This document shows, one piece after another, positions 22,649 to 35,229 of a stretch of 64,000 nt of DNA (its first letter is position 1; every line of letters begins with the position of its first letter). The position numbers were made by a program, and so were the translations under genes. The stretch is taken from the NCBI RefSeq assembly GCF_009870125.1, contig NC_046680.1, positions 22,587,501 through 22,651,500 on the forward strand, written 5' to 3'. Below the pieces are notes generated by a model. The model worked only from the letters and a program-made list of their open reading frames with translations. It did no database searches and was not told the origin of the DNA. Source of the DNA: Drosophila pseudoobscura (lineage: Eukaryota > Arthropoda > Insecta > Diptera > Drosophilidae).

Positions 22649-24600
22649 CATGCTGGAAAAGGAAAAGGAAACTTAATTAGAAAATTATGCGCGCAAGTCG
22701 AAAGAGCAGCGCATTAGAGATGCGGATGGGGAAGCGAGCAGCGACTTCGTAAGCCTTACCCCCCTCCCCCCTCTGCTGGTATAGCCACTCCCCTCCCCCG
22801 GCTATACTGCTTATAATTTGCATATTAAATGTCACGAAGTGATTTTCTAATGAATCAAAAACCATCAAATTCGGCTACATCCATCCGTGTGCCGCTCCTG
22901 CTGCTCTCGAGCACATCCTGCAGTTTTAATGATGGCTTCACATTAATGGCTGTCAAATTTTGTTGCTGCTTACCCTGCACTTAGGCACATCCCACACAGG
23001 ATGCTCTCACCAGTACGCTCCCCTGCCCCCTCCGAGGTGCTCGAAAACTTCTTGAGGAGATCTACTTATGGAAGTTGTTGGCTTAAGCTTTTCCCGCTTT
23101 CCCGCCATCCCACCATCCCGCTACCCCGCAGCTTTTCGGTTCGGCTCTCTATTTTTTCGGCTCCTTGGGAACGTAATGCAGACGTTACAGTGCGTTTCAG
23201 AGCCGTAAAATAGTTGCAGGCAATGAGATTTTGTCTCGGGTTTCCTGTTTGCCAAAGTTTAGACAGTTTTCAAATTAAATTATGCTCTGTATTCCAATTC
23301 CAATTCATCTAACGCTGGCTATCGCATACTTTCAAAGCCCGCTGTACGCCAAACTTTGGCAGGAGTTTTGCCGAGGGGAAACGATAATTTCACACACGAC
23401 AACAACGAATCATAATTTTCTCACATTGATGTTGATTAAGTTGTGCTTAAAGTTTGCCATCAAGCGACCCGAGACCCGGGATCCGGGACTTGGGATCCGG
23501 GACCCGAGACCCTCGTCAGGAGCCCACTCCTTGCTCCTTCCAAAGGAGGAAAGACACTTGGCTCGTCAGGTTTGCTGACATCCTCACGTGCCACAAAAGG
23601 GAGGTGGGGCAGAAAGTTTGCCAAAGCGCGGGGTGGGAAATATCACGGAGTATCGGTGACCAGAGACGAGGGAGTCGCCTCAAAAGCCAATAAGAGGAGA
23701 CATTAAAATTCATCTAATGGTCAATGCACTCAGGGACTAGTGGGGGCCCTAATGGTGTCTCCCCCCACCCCCCTTCCACGTCAAGAGGGCGACATGTCCT
23801 GCCCAGACGAGCTCCAACTAAGTTTTAATTGAACTTTAGTGAGTTCCAAGCTCCAACTGAAAACCAGAAAAGCCACAAAAGCAATGAACAGGAATCGGCG
23901 GGGAGGGAGAGAGGGAGAGGGCGAGAGAGAGTGCAGAAAGGAGGTTACTTGCGAAAAAATGGAAATACTCGTAAAAAGGTGGCTCCAGCCAGGTACGAAG
24001 CAATATTACTTTAATGGAATAATTAAGCATGTTTGCCGAGAAACCCCATGGCGCCACAGCCGCTCAGCGACTCCGCGGCCCCACCCGTAACAATGGGAGC
24101 TCGCTGCAAGTTTGTTTTCTTAGTCTTTGTGCAGAGGAGCCATTGTTGGGACCTAAGAAGATGACGAAGGAGAGCCTGAAGCCCGCAGCAGCTGATTCAT
24201 TGTCTTTCTCCTTTGCTGCTCTGCTGCTCTGCTCTGCTCCCTTTTCGCCATTCAATATGCAAGCCGCACCGCACAATGGCCAACACAGAGCCAGGGCCAG
24301 AACCAGAACCAAAGACAGACCCAGAACCAGAGCCCAGGCCATAATCATATTGAATGACAAATAATTGAGGTTAGTTTAGCCATTGACCTGTGGGAGCCGA
24401 AGCAGAACGAGAACTAAAAGAACGGGAACTACTCGCTGATGTCAAACACGTTTCAGGGCTCATGAGCAAGGCAAGTGTTGATGGGGTTCTCTCTCTCTCT
24501 CTCTCTCTATCCTCCCTGTCTGCCTTGGACCCGGTCTGGAGCAATGAGTGGTTCAGTGGGTGGAACCACCACAGACCACACGTGCTGATGCTGATGCTGC

Positions 24601-24630
24601 CACTGGCACTGGCACTGGCACTGGCACTGG
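24601..24630. repeat. CTGGCA hexanucleotide array
   Basis: Five copies of CACTGG, a rotated reverse-complement form of the GGCAGT-type arrays. Confidence 0.85.
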
Positions 24631-25811
24631 GAGCACCACAGCAGCCACTTCTGCTCCTGATCCAATACAAAAGCGAACAATTTTCTAAAGAAAAACTTTT
24701 TGTAACGGAAAAAGCAAAAGTTTTGCCTTCGACACCGCAACGAGAATTGTGTTTAGCGGGGCATACACACACACCGACACACACAGACACAGTGGGAGAT
24801 ACGGGGGGGACAGACAGGGCGAGGGCGAGGGCGAGTGCATTGCACTTCCTGCTCCTCTCTCCGCCCGTGCCCTGCCCACTGCTAATCCCTGGCCATAGTC
24901 ACACTCGGCTAGTGATAGTTTTAGGCGTACGTGTGGAACGTTTCAATTTAGTTCCAGAGTCGCGTGCGCAGCAAAAATTGAATTTATTATCATTGGAATT
25001 GATTGTAAGGAGCAGCATCAGCATCAGCATCCTTCTGCTGCTCCTTTCGGTCCTCCTTGCCACAAAGGAGCTCTAATAAGTGCGAGAATGAGCTGCTGCT
25101 GACTGCTGGCTGCGGTCACAAGATGTCAAATTTACAACTGACTTTGATTTATACCGAGCTGATGAGGAGGAAATGTAATTGAAATGTGTATCTTGGAAAA
25201 AGAGAAGAAAATAAAGGGAAGACTCTGAGGATGGGCCATGGAAAAGTTTCCCAAAGGAGAACTTTAAATAATACAGATTTCGAGATACTTTTGACAGTTT
25301 TTCCGAACGAGTATTACTCGCTGGGAATGTAACGAACAGATTCGCCCTCATCTTCGATTCGCCTGATTTAAATAGGTTGTATTTTCCAGTGAAATCCGTT
25401 GATCCTTTTCGCTGTCTTCCTGTTGATTACACTCTCCTCCGAATCAATGATGGGCCGGTGGGGCGGAGTGGTTTCCCCTCGGAAGTTGTGTGCACGTTGC
25501 TGGAAGCCTGGCCAAAGTCGTTAAAGCTTCATTTCCGGCCCAGTCATGCATGTAAACGAGCAATGACCGTAGAGTGGGCCACCAATTGGGGCCTAGGCAG
25601 ACGGGCAGACAATCACGGAGAGCGGCGCGGGGAGGCGCCGAGAGACTGATGAGCATCCATTGTCTGCTCTTGACGTGGCTACGCCTCCTCCACGCCTCCC
25701 CCTCTCCCTCTCCCTCCGCCGTGGCGATGGCCCTTTTTGGCCGCTCTTAAAGCGCATAAATTATGCAATTTAAATTAATTAAAAGACTCGTCAACCCGAC
25801 ACGTGCGCATT

Positions 25812-25814
25812 AGC

Positions 25815-25844
<30 letters not shown>
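25812..25844. repeat. CAG trinucleotide repeat
   Basis: About ten CAG units, the first interrupted by CAA. There is no surrounding reading frame that would make it a polyglutamine coding tract. Confidence 0.9.
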
Positions 25845-25845
<1 letters not shown>

Positions 25846-26347
25846 CCGCAGAACACAACAATTTTCACGCAGAAGTTTGCGGGTCCCCCCGCCCCCCCCC
25901 TAAAAGAGTGGCGGGAGGGGGCGAGGACTGTGTGTGATTACTGCAAACACTTTCATTAAAATTATTATGGCTAAAAATGCTTTTTGCTGTTTGCAATTGT
26001 TTCCACTCGTCGCCGCTCTGAACCTGAAGTTGCACCCACAGCCAGGCGCCACACAGCCCCCTCTGCCACTCTGCCACTCCGCCACTCTGCTACCCACTCC
26101 CCCCCCGTCCCCCGTGGCATTTACATGCGGCGCATTGCGTTTCCTGCATTGTTACTGGCGCAATACCCTAACAGAGGGCATCACGAATGGCAGGGAGCGC
26201 CGGGAAGGAGGCAGCAAAGCTGTATTACGTGTATCTTCGTATAGATCCATGCCGTTGGATGAGCTGCATCTCCAAGGGTATCGGGAGTGTCGGCACCTAG
26301 GGCTCCACCCTCTTGTTGCTGCCGTGTTGTGCTGTTGCCAGCAAAAG

Positions 26348-26370
26348 GCGGCGGCGGCGGCGGCGGTGGC
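26348..26370. repeat. GGC trinucleotide repeat
   Basis: Seven or more GGC units. Very GC-rich and without coding context. Confidence 0.85.
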
Positions 26371-28954
26371 GTCGGCGGTGGGGAGAGCACAAATGTGGCA
26401 GAGTGGGCTCTGTGTGTGTGTGTGTGCGGCTGAGGTGTTTGTCTGCGGTGCTGCGTGTGCTGATTGCTTGGCAGCCAATGCCAGCGGCGGTTTCAAGCAG
26501 AGGCGGAACCAGAAGGAGACAAACAGAAAGAGGGCGAGGGCGAGGGAGAGGGCAGGGGCAGGGGCAGGGGAGAGAGCATGAAAATGCAATGTGCTCGAAA
26601 TGAAAACATTAAAAATTTAATTGCGATAATACAAGCGCATAAAATGTTAATGGAGTGTATGTAATCTGACACAGCAGCAGCAGCGACAGGGACTCCAAGG
26701 ACTCGCAGGACTCCAAGGACTTCGGGAGGAAGCCAGGCGGAACGCAATGAAATAGCCAAAAGGAAGCAGCTGTAATGAAGGATAAAAGAAATTAAAATGC
26801 TTTGTATGTTTGCTGGTTGCCAACAAGGAGCTGCCAGCTCCAGCTCCAGCTCCAGCTTCTGGCTCAGCAGCAGCTCCGGTTTCGGCTCCTCCGAAAGTCT
26901 GTCCGACGGGCTGTCCGGCACCGGCCTGGGCTCGTGCGGGGCTCTGAAATCAGGATCCGGGACTCGGGCTCAGGCGATAGTCCACTTTCAACGCCACCCA
27001 AAACCAAACAACATGCCGACAATGCACATTAAAGTCGTTCGCATCAGGCATCAATGAGCTCTGAGAGGAAGAGACAGCTCCAGATGGTCGTGGGGAGAGG
27101 GGAGGAGGGGGAGAGTCGGGCACAAGGGGCTTGCATAAAGAAATACAGATGCAGGCGAAAAGAGAGACTGAAAAACAAGGAGCACACGGGTCGAGGGTAG
27201 TCGACTAGGAGATACCTTCCAATCTCTCATATCCTTCCACAGACCTGCCACAGACCAGCCACAGCCCTACTTGTCTCCTTCCGCGATGCAGCACTGCCGC
27301 ATATGCCCCACTGTGCCGCTGTGCAAGGGGTGTGCGGACAGGTTGAAGCATTGCGAATTCAACTCGACAACATAGTCGAAGGTGCCTCGTCGCTTCTTGT
27401 GTTCCTCCTATTGGCAAAACAAAAACAGGAAGTGCTCTGCGCTGCGCTTAAGTACTTCCGCCGCCTCATTGTTGCCACACACCTGCACAAAGAGAGGGCG
27501 GGAGGGGGAGAGGGGGGGCTGCAGCTCCAACTCCCTGTAGAGATGTGCAAATAGTTCTCGCATTCGGCATAATTGCCGCAAGCTGTTTTTCCCTCCGCCC
27601 GTCGGGGAGCAGCAGCAATCAGAAAGTTATAAAACGAGCACACGTATCCCGACAGAGGGGAGAGGGAGAGGGAGGGAGAGGGGGATAGAGAGATCTATGG
27701 GGGTTATTTAATATACTTTTGGCATATCGAACGCTGACAGAGAACCCTGGTCTCCCCGGTCCCGAGGCGGAATAAACAAATTGCAGAGCAGCAGAAGCCG
27801 CCCCTCCCTCCCGCCCGCGCCCTTTTCCTAATCAGCCATGCCATGCCCCGAACAGATTCCATGTCCATGGGTGGCTGTGGCAACTTCATTTCGGCCACAG
27901 CCATATGCCAGGGCCACCTTTTTAAAATGCAAAACAAAACTTTCGGTTAACAATACTAATCCGGCAATTTATGCAAGGGATTTCGACAGCTGGACCACAG
28001 CTGCTTAAACAAACTTGCTGGCTTGGGGCAAACTACAAATACACACACACACAGAGGGTGGGGTGCGGGGGGAGGGGCAAACACAGATAGAGATGCGACA
28101 AAGCGCTGGACCGGACTGGACTCGACTCCGGGAGGCTATCATAAATAAGTGGCCCAGGACGAGCGGGGCCAGAAAAAGCCGAAAACAAAGCAGCAAAATT
28201 ATAGGAGACGCTTATAAAACTTTGCATCGCTGCCAGCTGCCAGCTGCCACCTGCCCCACCCCCCCCTGCCGACCATGGCGGTGATGCATGGCGTATACGC
28301 AACTTTTGATGCCGCTCAACGTAGCCCCCTATCCGCCCGCCCACGGACCGAAAAAAAACAATTCATTATAGAATTAGAAAGTAATTCGAACGGAAATTTT
28401 ACTTGTGGCCCGTTGCACAGGCAAAGTTGCCCCACGAGCTCCTCGAGCTCCTCGAGCCGGGAATCGTTATCTGTTTGTGGCTCGGAAGGAGAGCGGAGAG
28501 CGTGGCGGGGGGGTGTCGGGGGGTGCGCACCTCAACATAAAATTTAAGGCGATTAAAATGTCAAACACGACAAAGCGTGCGGTATTAAAAACGCCAACAG
28601 CGTGGCAACAGCCAGCAGAGAGCACTGCCAAAGAGGGGGGGCAGGGGCGGAGCTAGGGCCGGCCAGTTATCGCCTGGACTGATACCCTGCTCGAGGCGAA
28701 ATTGTGGCTCTGGGGGCTCCTTCCTTTTACCATGGAATTGTCCTTGAGTGGATGCTAGTCCTTCCTTGGGCCCTGCTTCCAGTTCTCCAGGGTTTTTCCT
28801 CCCTAAACCTACTGCAGGGTATCCCAAGCTTCGCCTAACCTTTCGCTCTATGCCTTGCATTTCCTTTATGTTATATTCGAGGGTGTATGTGCGGGCAGTG
28901 GCCCCCTTCGATTTTCCGCTCCTGTTTGCCTTTGCATAAAATTCTCTTGATGTT

Positions 28955-29001
28955 GCCGTGGCCGTGGCCGTGTCCGTGGTCGTGGCCGTGGCCGTGGCCG
29001 T
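28955..29001. repeat. GCCGTG hexanucleotide array
   Basis: About eight copies of GCCGTG/TCCGTG, followed by a TTTCTG array. Another member of the window-wide hexamer class. Confidence 0.85.
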
Positions 29002-29782
29002 TTCTGTTTCTGTTTGCGTTCAGTGTTAAGTACTTAACGGCATGTCAGCGCTGTTGGTCAGGCACACAAGTTGTTGTTTTGTTGTTTCTGCTGTGGCTGT
29101 TGTTGCAGATGTGCCGCTGTTGCCGCTGTTGCCGCTTCCCGTTGCCGCTGCTTTTGTGCGCTATCAATGTACGCCCCTGTTTGAGGGTCTTAAAAATCGA
29201 AAGCTCGCTTTCAGTTTTTTGCCTGTCAATTAGTTTTCCAGCAGCAGAGACCAGACAGGCCCCAGACCCCTCCCCCTCCCCACCCAACGGGGGAGACCAG
29301 AGCCAGAGCCAGTCAAAGGAAAAACCGCTCCGTGTGGCTTTAAGAAAAAACACTTCAAGTCCAGTTTAAGAGTCGCGGTGCCCCCTCTGCGGGTGCACAC
29401 TTTTGTGTCTGTGCCGCAGCCGTGGGGGCGCGGGGAGGGGTCCCGAATTGCAGAAAGAAATGGCGCAAATTGTGTGACAGCGTGTAAAGTTGGCACTTTC
29501 ACACATAACTCATAACTTTGGTGGCAAAACTTTCGCTCAAACCGAACCTTGGTGGCGGGGGGTGGGCAGGGGGTTGGCGGGGATGCGGGAGCCGCTTGGA
29601 GCCACAACATTGGCGACTATTTGGACGCTCATGTTCGACTATTTATCTCGACAAGTGCACGGGTATGTGGCAATGTTTTTAGCTAAATTCTGTCTCGCTC
29701 CCCCACTCGCCCGCTCCCGCTCCCGCGCCCGCTCCCTCTCGCTCCTGCGGACTCGCCTATGTGGTGGAGTTTTGACAGCGCA

Positions 29783-29919
29783 TATAAAAGACCATAAAAC
29801 AAAAGTTTTTGCTCAACTTTCGGCGCTGCAGCGCCGAGAACTTTAACGCCTACGAACACACACACACACACACACAGCACACACACACACACACACAGAC
29901 ACAGCCATGGCCCCAGAAG
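29783..29919 (+). promoter_or_regulatory. Orphan TATA/Inr promoter and candidate first coding exon
   Basis: TATAAAAG (29783-29790) precedes a CTCAACTTT initiator-like site with A at 29814, 31 bp from the TATA. The putative 5' UTR then contains a perfect 18 bp palindrome, TCGGCGCTGCAGCGCCGA (29820-29837), and a CA microsatellite (about 29855-29898). It leads to ATG at 29907 in excellent context (ACAGCCATGG). The frame reads M-A-P-E plus one base and meets GTGCGT, a plausible donor, at 29920. This looks like the true 5' end of a + strand gene with a large first intron. I could not identify the second exon, so the gene is unnamed. Confidence 0.45.
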
Positions 29920-30259
29920 GTGCGTTACATGCTGATATAAACGGTTTCAGATTGGAATCAGTTTTTCTGCGTAAGAAATAGGTTTTTAGGGATTATAATT
30001 GGTATCAAAAAAAAAGAGAAAAAAACCATTTATTTCTGATTTTGAAAAGTGTTTTATATATATGATCTGCACGTTGTAGAGGCACCCAGCTACAGTCGTC
30101 TGCAGCAGGCCAAAGCAGAGCGGGGGAGGGGGGAGAGGGGCAGAGGGGGGGGAGTCTAAACTATAAACTCTTTGCGGCATTAGAAACGTAGAGCAAAGCG
30201 GTGATTTCTCTTTTTCTACCTAATTTTTTTATTTTTTTCCTTTGAGCATAGTTCTTGGC

Positions 30260-30304
30260 GTGTATGTGTGTGTGTGTGGGTGTGTGTGTGTGTGTGTGTG
30301 TGTG
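30260..30304. repeat. GT dinucleotide repeat
   Basis: About 22 GT units with two short interruptions. Opposite strand orientation to the CA tract at 29855-29898, 360 bp upstream. Confidence 0.9.
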
Positions 30305-30999
30305 GTTGTGGGTGCCACAAACAAACGTCAGAAACAGAAGCAGCATCAGAGAGGGGCAGAGAGGGGGATAGAGAGGGGGTGTAGTTTTGCTCATGAATTA
30401 TGAAAAATTTAAAACCAACGCGATGAAACTTTGTTGCCTTTTGGCCACGTATTTTTTCCAACTCGTTCTGTTTTTTCCTGTTTTTTTGCTGATTTTGTTT
30501 ACGCCTGAAATTAACCGGCAAATGACGAGTTTCAATTGCAAAGCACACAAGTCCGCACCCCCCGCAACCCCCGCGCCCCCCGCGCCCTCTGTGGACATTA
30601 ATCATTGCCTACTTATGCGGGCCAGGGCTGGGAGCTGAGTGCCTTGCCGCTTGGGAATCAACTCCGATCGCCCTGGAAAGAAGGTGGGAGAGAGAGGGAG
30701 AGGGGGGAGGGAGGGGGACTGCAACTGCAATTCGTTTGGCTGCTTCTAATGAAGTAATAGAAAATGCAAAGTGCTGCATAAAAAATGATGCACATTTCTC
30801 AAAACGCAATTATGTTGGTCGTCTGCAAGAGAAAGAGAGAGGGGGAGAGGGAGAGAGGGAGGGGGAGAAGAGAGCTAATAATAATAACAGCTCATGAGCA
30901 CTGACATTTGACAAATGGCGAAAAACAAACGAGGAGTGGCCCGGACACGGACAAGGATTGGGGATAGGGGACACGCCCATCCATTTAGCATGCAAATGC

Positions 31000-31025
31000 A
31001 GTGGCAGTGGCAGTGGCAGTGGCAG
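31000..31025. repeat. GGCAGT hexanucleotide array
   Basis: Four copies of GCAGTG. Same family as the arrays at 8848 and 49488. Confidence 0.85.
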
Positions 31026-32747
31026 CTGCACCATTCCAAGGGGCACTTCTTCTTATTAACGAGACCACAAGAGAAAGGAGCAGCGAGAGAACCCCCACTG
31101 AAGGACTCATCAGCCAAAGTGGATAAGGGACAAAAGCCTCGAGTTGATCGGGCCATATTGACAATGGCCTGTCGCTGAAATTGTTTATTACCGGAAATGT
31201 CCAGCCAATGTCTGGCAGTTGAACTCCAGAGCAGAGGGGGGGGCACCCTACACTCCACACTGTACCGTGCACCTCCCTCCTCCCACCGCCCTCCTCCCAT
31301 CTTCCATCTCCAATTCCAATTCCAATCCCAGTCCTTGGCTCAAATCAAAATGACAACGCAGCTCCTTCTTGGCATTGTTGTCGCTGTCGATGACACAACA
31401 CAAACAGAAATAACTGGGAAAACTCGGAGACTGGGAGACTCGGAGAGTGGCAAGAGCTTCTGGTAACTTTTCCACTGATTCCTAGCCCCCGCCCCGTGTT
31501 GATTTTTCTTTTCGACTGCCGGTCGCTTGTTGTGTATTTATTAAAAAACTTTTGTAATTATAGCAATGCGTCTCATCTCCCAGGGAGAGGGACACCTGAG
31601 TGCTGGCTGGACAGTTGTCGGGCACTGGCTCTCGATGAAGTATTTCCACTGGTCCCCCACCACCTACCAAATGGCATTTAAGTATTAGCTAAAGAGAGCC
31701 ACAGAAGAGCTAGGAAATAGAAGACTTAAAAGGTGCACCATAAAGGCCTTCTTCAAGCGAAGAAAAATTTAAGAAAATACCTGCACACGGATGAAAGTCG
31801 AGAATCGTCGAGGGAAACAGAGTAAAAGTTCCAGCAGGAGCAAAAATAACATCAAAACTAACAGCAGCAGCAATGTCCTCGCTCGACCCCATAAAGGCAA
31901 CAGAAACAACAGCAACACGAACATATTTCCCCCAGAACATGAATTTAATTTTTATTTTTTAGTTTAGTTTTAAGCTCTTGTCGGAGGCCAAACTATTGTA
32001 ATTATTTTGAACAGCCAATAAGGGCAATGAAGCAGCCCCAAGAACGGCAGCAACATCGGCAGCAGCAGCGGCTAATGGGGCAACATCGGCAGCCAGGAGA
32101 GAGCTTTGTGCTGTTCTTGTTTGTCCTTGTTACGGGCTGGGCTGGACACCAAGCCGGACGATGCATGCACTACACAGCAGACACAGCAGACACAGAAGAC
32201 AGGAGACAGGAGACACCCTTGACAGGGGACTACCCTGATGGCACCCCGCCTGATGGCCTTTCTTTTACATCACTTGCTGATGGCACCTCCTTTTGCTGTC
32301 CCCTCGGATACCCGGATGCCCGCCCCTCCTGAAGCCGCCCCTGAATTTTGTTTGTTTGATTTGCTGCCGAGCATTTTGTGCAACATTTTCGGGCAAATTA
32401 CTTAAACAAATGCCGAGTGGAGGCAAGGACAGGATAGCCGGATGTGTAGCCTCCCTCTCCCCCCTCCCTTATCGTTATGCAAACACTCCGGCAGGCTCTA
32501 TTCCTGGCTTAGTTTCACCCTAAATTGAGTTCGATTTTTGACTTTTTGGGGGCTTACAAAGCCGTTTATTTAATCATTTACATATGCACATACATATATA
32601 CATACATAGGTATTCGTTTCAGAAAAATATTCATAAATTATCGAATAGCTTTTTGAGTGCGGCATCGTCGCTCCTTTCTGCGTTCACAATCAAATATTTG
32701 AATTTGGTCATAATTCGGCATCTAATTAATTTCCCAACCAAGCCCCC

Positions 32748-32749
<2 letters not shown>

Positions 32750-32783
<34 letters not shown>
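32750..32783 (+). repeat. Poly-C run of 34
   Basis: Thirty-four consecutive C, flanked by further C-rich sequence. The opposite strand is a poly-G run able to form G-quadruplexes and this strand could form an i-motif. Length is likely polymorphic and hard to sequence. Confidence 0.85.
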
Positions 32784-32785
<2 letters not shown>

Positions 32786-33745
32786 GCCGCCCCGCCAGCC
32801 CCCCTCGCTTGGCCTGGCTTGCAGTTTACTCGCTCGCGGCTGTGGGAAACCGCACACATGCACGGGCCAAAGGAGCGACAGTGGCTGTGGCAGCAGCAGC
32901 AGCTAATTAATTTTAATAAATTGGCCACAGACACACTCAAACACACACGCACACGCACACACACACACACACACACTAATATATGCGTGTAAACATATGT
33001 GTTTCCCTATAGAAACCGTCTCGATTGTCTCCACACTCGAAAGATTTGTATATTTCTTTGGCGAAAATTGAATAAATCCCGGAAGCGTCAAATTAACACA
33101 CGCAAGGGGGGCCCCTGCCCCTGCCACTGCCCCTGGCCCCCGTGCCAAAGTGGCGCCTATGAATATTTATGTAGGCGAAATTGATAGCGGCTGCACCCCC
33201 ACCCCCGCCCCCACAACAGTGGCTGCCACACAACAATAACTCCTTGCTGCCAATTTACGGCGCTTTGGCCGTAAAGTTTTTGCCTTGCTATAAATTATTG
33301 ACAGCTTGTAAATTTCACTAAAGTCACTTGCGGTGTCTCCCGCCCCCGCCCCCCCTCCCCCTCCATCTCTCTAGGGATGCCCCATCCGCTGGACATTTGG
33401 GTGCATGCATCAGCTAATGCTTGGCCAAAGATTTATGGGGAAGCCCCCCTCCTAATGTGCCCGAAATTTGCATACGGGAAAAAGTGGCGGCTTCAAAAGT
33501 AGGAGGAGGCAGGAGGAGGCGGGGCGGAGGCGCGGACACATTGTAATGGACCCTGGGAAATCCCCGAGCGTTAATTTCTTCTGCTTCCGCTCGCTTTTGC
33601 TGGACTTAATTCCATTTGCGGCGCGGGGGGACGGGCAGTGTGTGAGCGCACACATGAGAAGCGGATGATGTCGCTATTAAGGACACATTAGCTGGACACT
33701 TTTCTGGAATTATGTGGCTCACAGACATGCATGCTAATGACACAG

Positions 33746-33790
33746 GGAGAGACACAGAGAGAGAGAGAGAGAGACAGAGAGAGAGAGGGG
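33746..33790. repeat. GA microsatellite
   Basis: About 45 bp of GA repeats with CACAGA interruptions, about 200 bp upstream of the GAGA/Pho cluster described separately. Confidence 0.85.
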
Positions 33791-33988
33791 TGCTTTGAAA
33801 TTGCATTAAATGCAAATGCCTGCACTCGCTCTCTCCCTCTGCCTGTCTCTCCATCTCTGTCTGCATCGGTTTCCCGTCTATGACGATTTGCTCTGCAAAC
33901 TGGGTTAAGTTTTTTGGCTTTTGGAGAACGTCATCGATGCTGCTGGGCGCCTCTGAGCGCCTGCTACTCCGGGAGCCGATTGGCCAAC

Positions 33989-34283
33989 ATGGCGGCCGCT
34001 CAACACGGTCTCCGCCATGGAGCAAAATGGAGGCTGTAGGCCTCTCTCTTTCGCTCTCTTCCCAGCGAGTACTCTTTCCCGAATGGAGTCTCTCTCTCTC
34101 ACTCTCTCTCTCTCGCTCCTTTGCTGCTTGTAATTGAAATAGTATTGTGGAGTAAATTGCAGAATTGATTTGCTTATTGCCGGCATATTTTTCAGCGAAA
34201 TGAATGGACGATGACGACAGAAGCCCAGTGGAAACGACGACGACGGCAGCTCAAGAGAATCGGCCAAAGAGCGCAGAGACAGC

Positions 34284-34314
<31 letters not shown>

Positions 34315-34315
34315 C
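33989..34315. promoter_or_regulatory. GAGA/Pho-site cluster (PRE-like candidate)
   Basis: Two Pho-type cores (GCCAT or ATGGC) lie at about 33989 and 34014. They are followed by CT tracts (34089-34116) and a GA run (34287-34315), giving many GAGAG sites on both strands. GAGAG plus GCCAT is the simplest Polycomb response element signature, but both motifs are short and GA repeats are common here. Downstream are AGAGCTTT-CGA-AAAGCTCT, an 8 bp-arm inverted repeat, and a TATAAA at 34369-34374, so a promoter is also possible. Confidence 0.3.
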
Positions 34316-35201
34316 TGAAGAGAGGCAGCCCCCATTAAGAGAGCTTTCGAAAAGCTCTTGATTCTTGCTATAAACCGGACACGACACCCAGCTTACGGTA
34401 AAGTTTATAATATAACAGTTTTTGCCACCCCCCAACAGCGCACTGTAAGGGCCTGCGGGGGGAGGCCCCTTTGGAGGCCTCCGGTCTCCCAGGAATCTTG
34501 CGCCTGGGGATATGTACGAAATTTTCAATCTGTTTGCCTGCCCTGCCTTCCGGCCCCTCCCCCCGGGGGCACAATTTGCATACTTAACGTAATTTAAAAG
34601 CTACAAACAAATCAGATCCGATCCGATACTCTGCTGTTGCTGCGCTTCCGAGAACTTTAATTTACAAGCGGCCCCAAAAGCGGGGGCGTAGCAGGGGCAG
34701 GGGTGGAGGGAGGCGCCTGCCTCTCAAGTGCTACTTCTTCCGTCGTGTATCTTCTTTGCTGCTGCTCCTTTTTTTGGCGAAAAGTTGAAGAAGGCAACGC
34801 ACAGACCGGAAATAATAATCAACAACAAACATCCACTCCGTGCGCTCCGGGGGGGAGACGCTTCTTCCTTCATCGTCTATGAACTGCCAGGACAATGTTT
34901 TCATTATATATGAGTGTGAGTGCGAGTGTGAGTGTGTGTGAGTGTGCAGCAAACAAACGAATATGCTTGATGAATACTCGACATCACGTACGCCTGAGAA
35001 ATGTACGTGTTTCCATTGTAAGGAAAGCAGCCGAAAACCCACCTCCGGAAAGAGCTACCAGGGAGGCAGACAAAAGAGTAGCATAAATTTCGAGAGAGAA
35101 ACCCCCCTCCGCCCCCCCTGCCAAAAAAAAGCAGGAGGAAAAGACGCTCGCGGTTATGCGGGGATCCAAGTGCCAACAAGCCGAAGAGCCTCTGTCTGTA
35201 T

Positions 35202-35229
35202 CTGTGTGTGTGTGTGTGTGTGTGTGTGT
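35202..35229. repeat. GT dinucleotide repeat
   Basis: A perfect GT run of 14 units. Confidence 0.9.

Larger units (their letters stand above)
22007..29782. other. Non-coding, repeat-rich DNA
   Basis: No supported complete gene. Open frames up to 228 codons near 24.4-25.1 kb are built from CT, CTGGCA and GA repeats and have no domain-like sequence. Besides the arrays listed separately there are GGGAGC repeats near 22580-22605, GGGATCC/GGGACCC runs near 23465-23515, poly-C near 25885-25902 and polypurine runs near 27655-27690. The strand and owner of any transcript through here are unknown. Confidence 0.5.

Noticed and set aside
24390-25076. A 228-codon + strand open frame
   Set aside because: Built from CT, CTGGCA and GA repeats (Ser-Leu, Leu-Ala and Arg-Ala runs); not protein-like.
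25812-25844. CAG repeat as polyglutamine coding
   Set aside because: No extended open frame or splice context around it; treated as a non-coding microsatellite.
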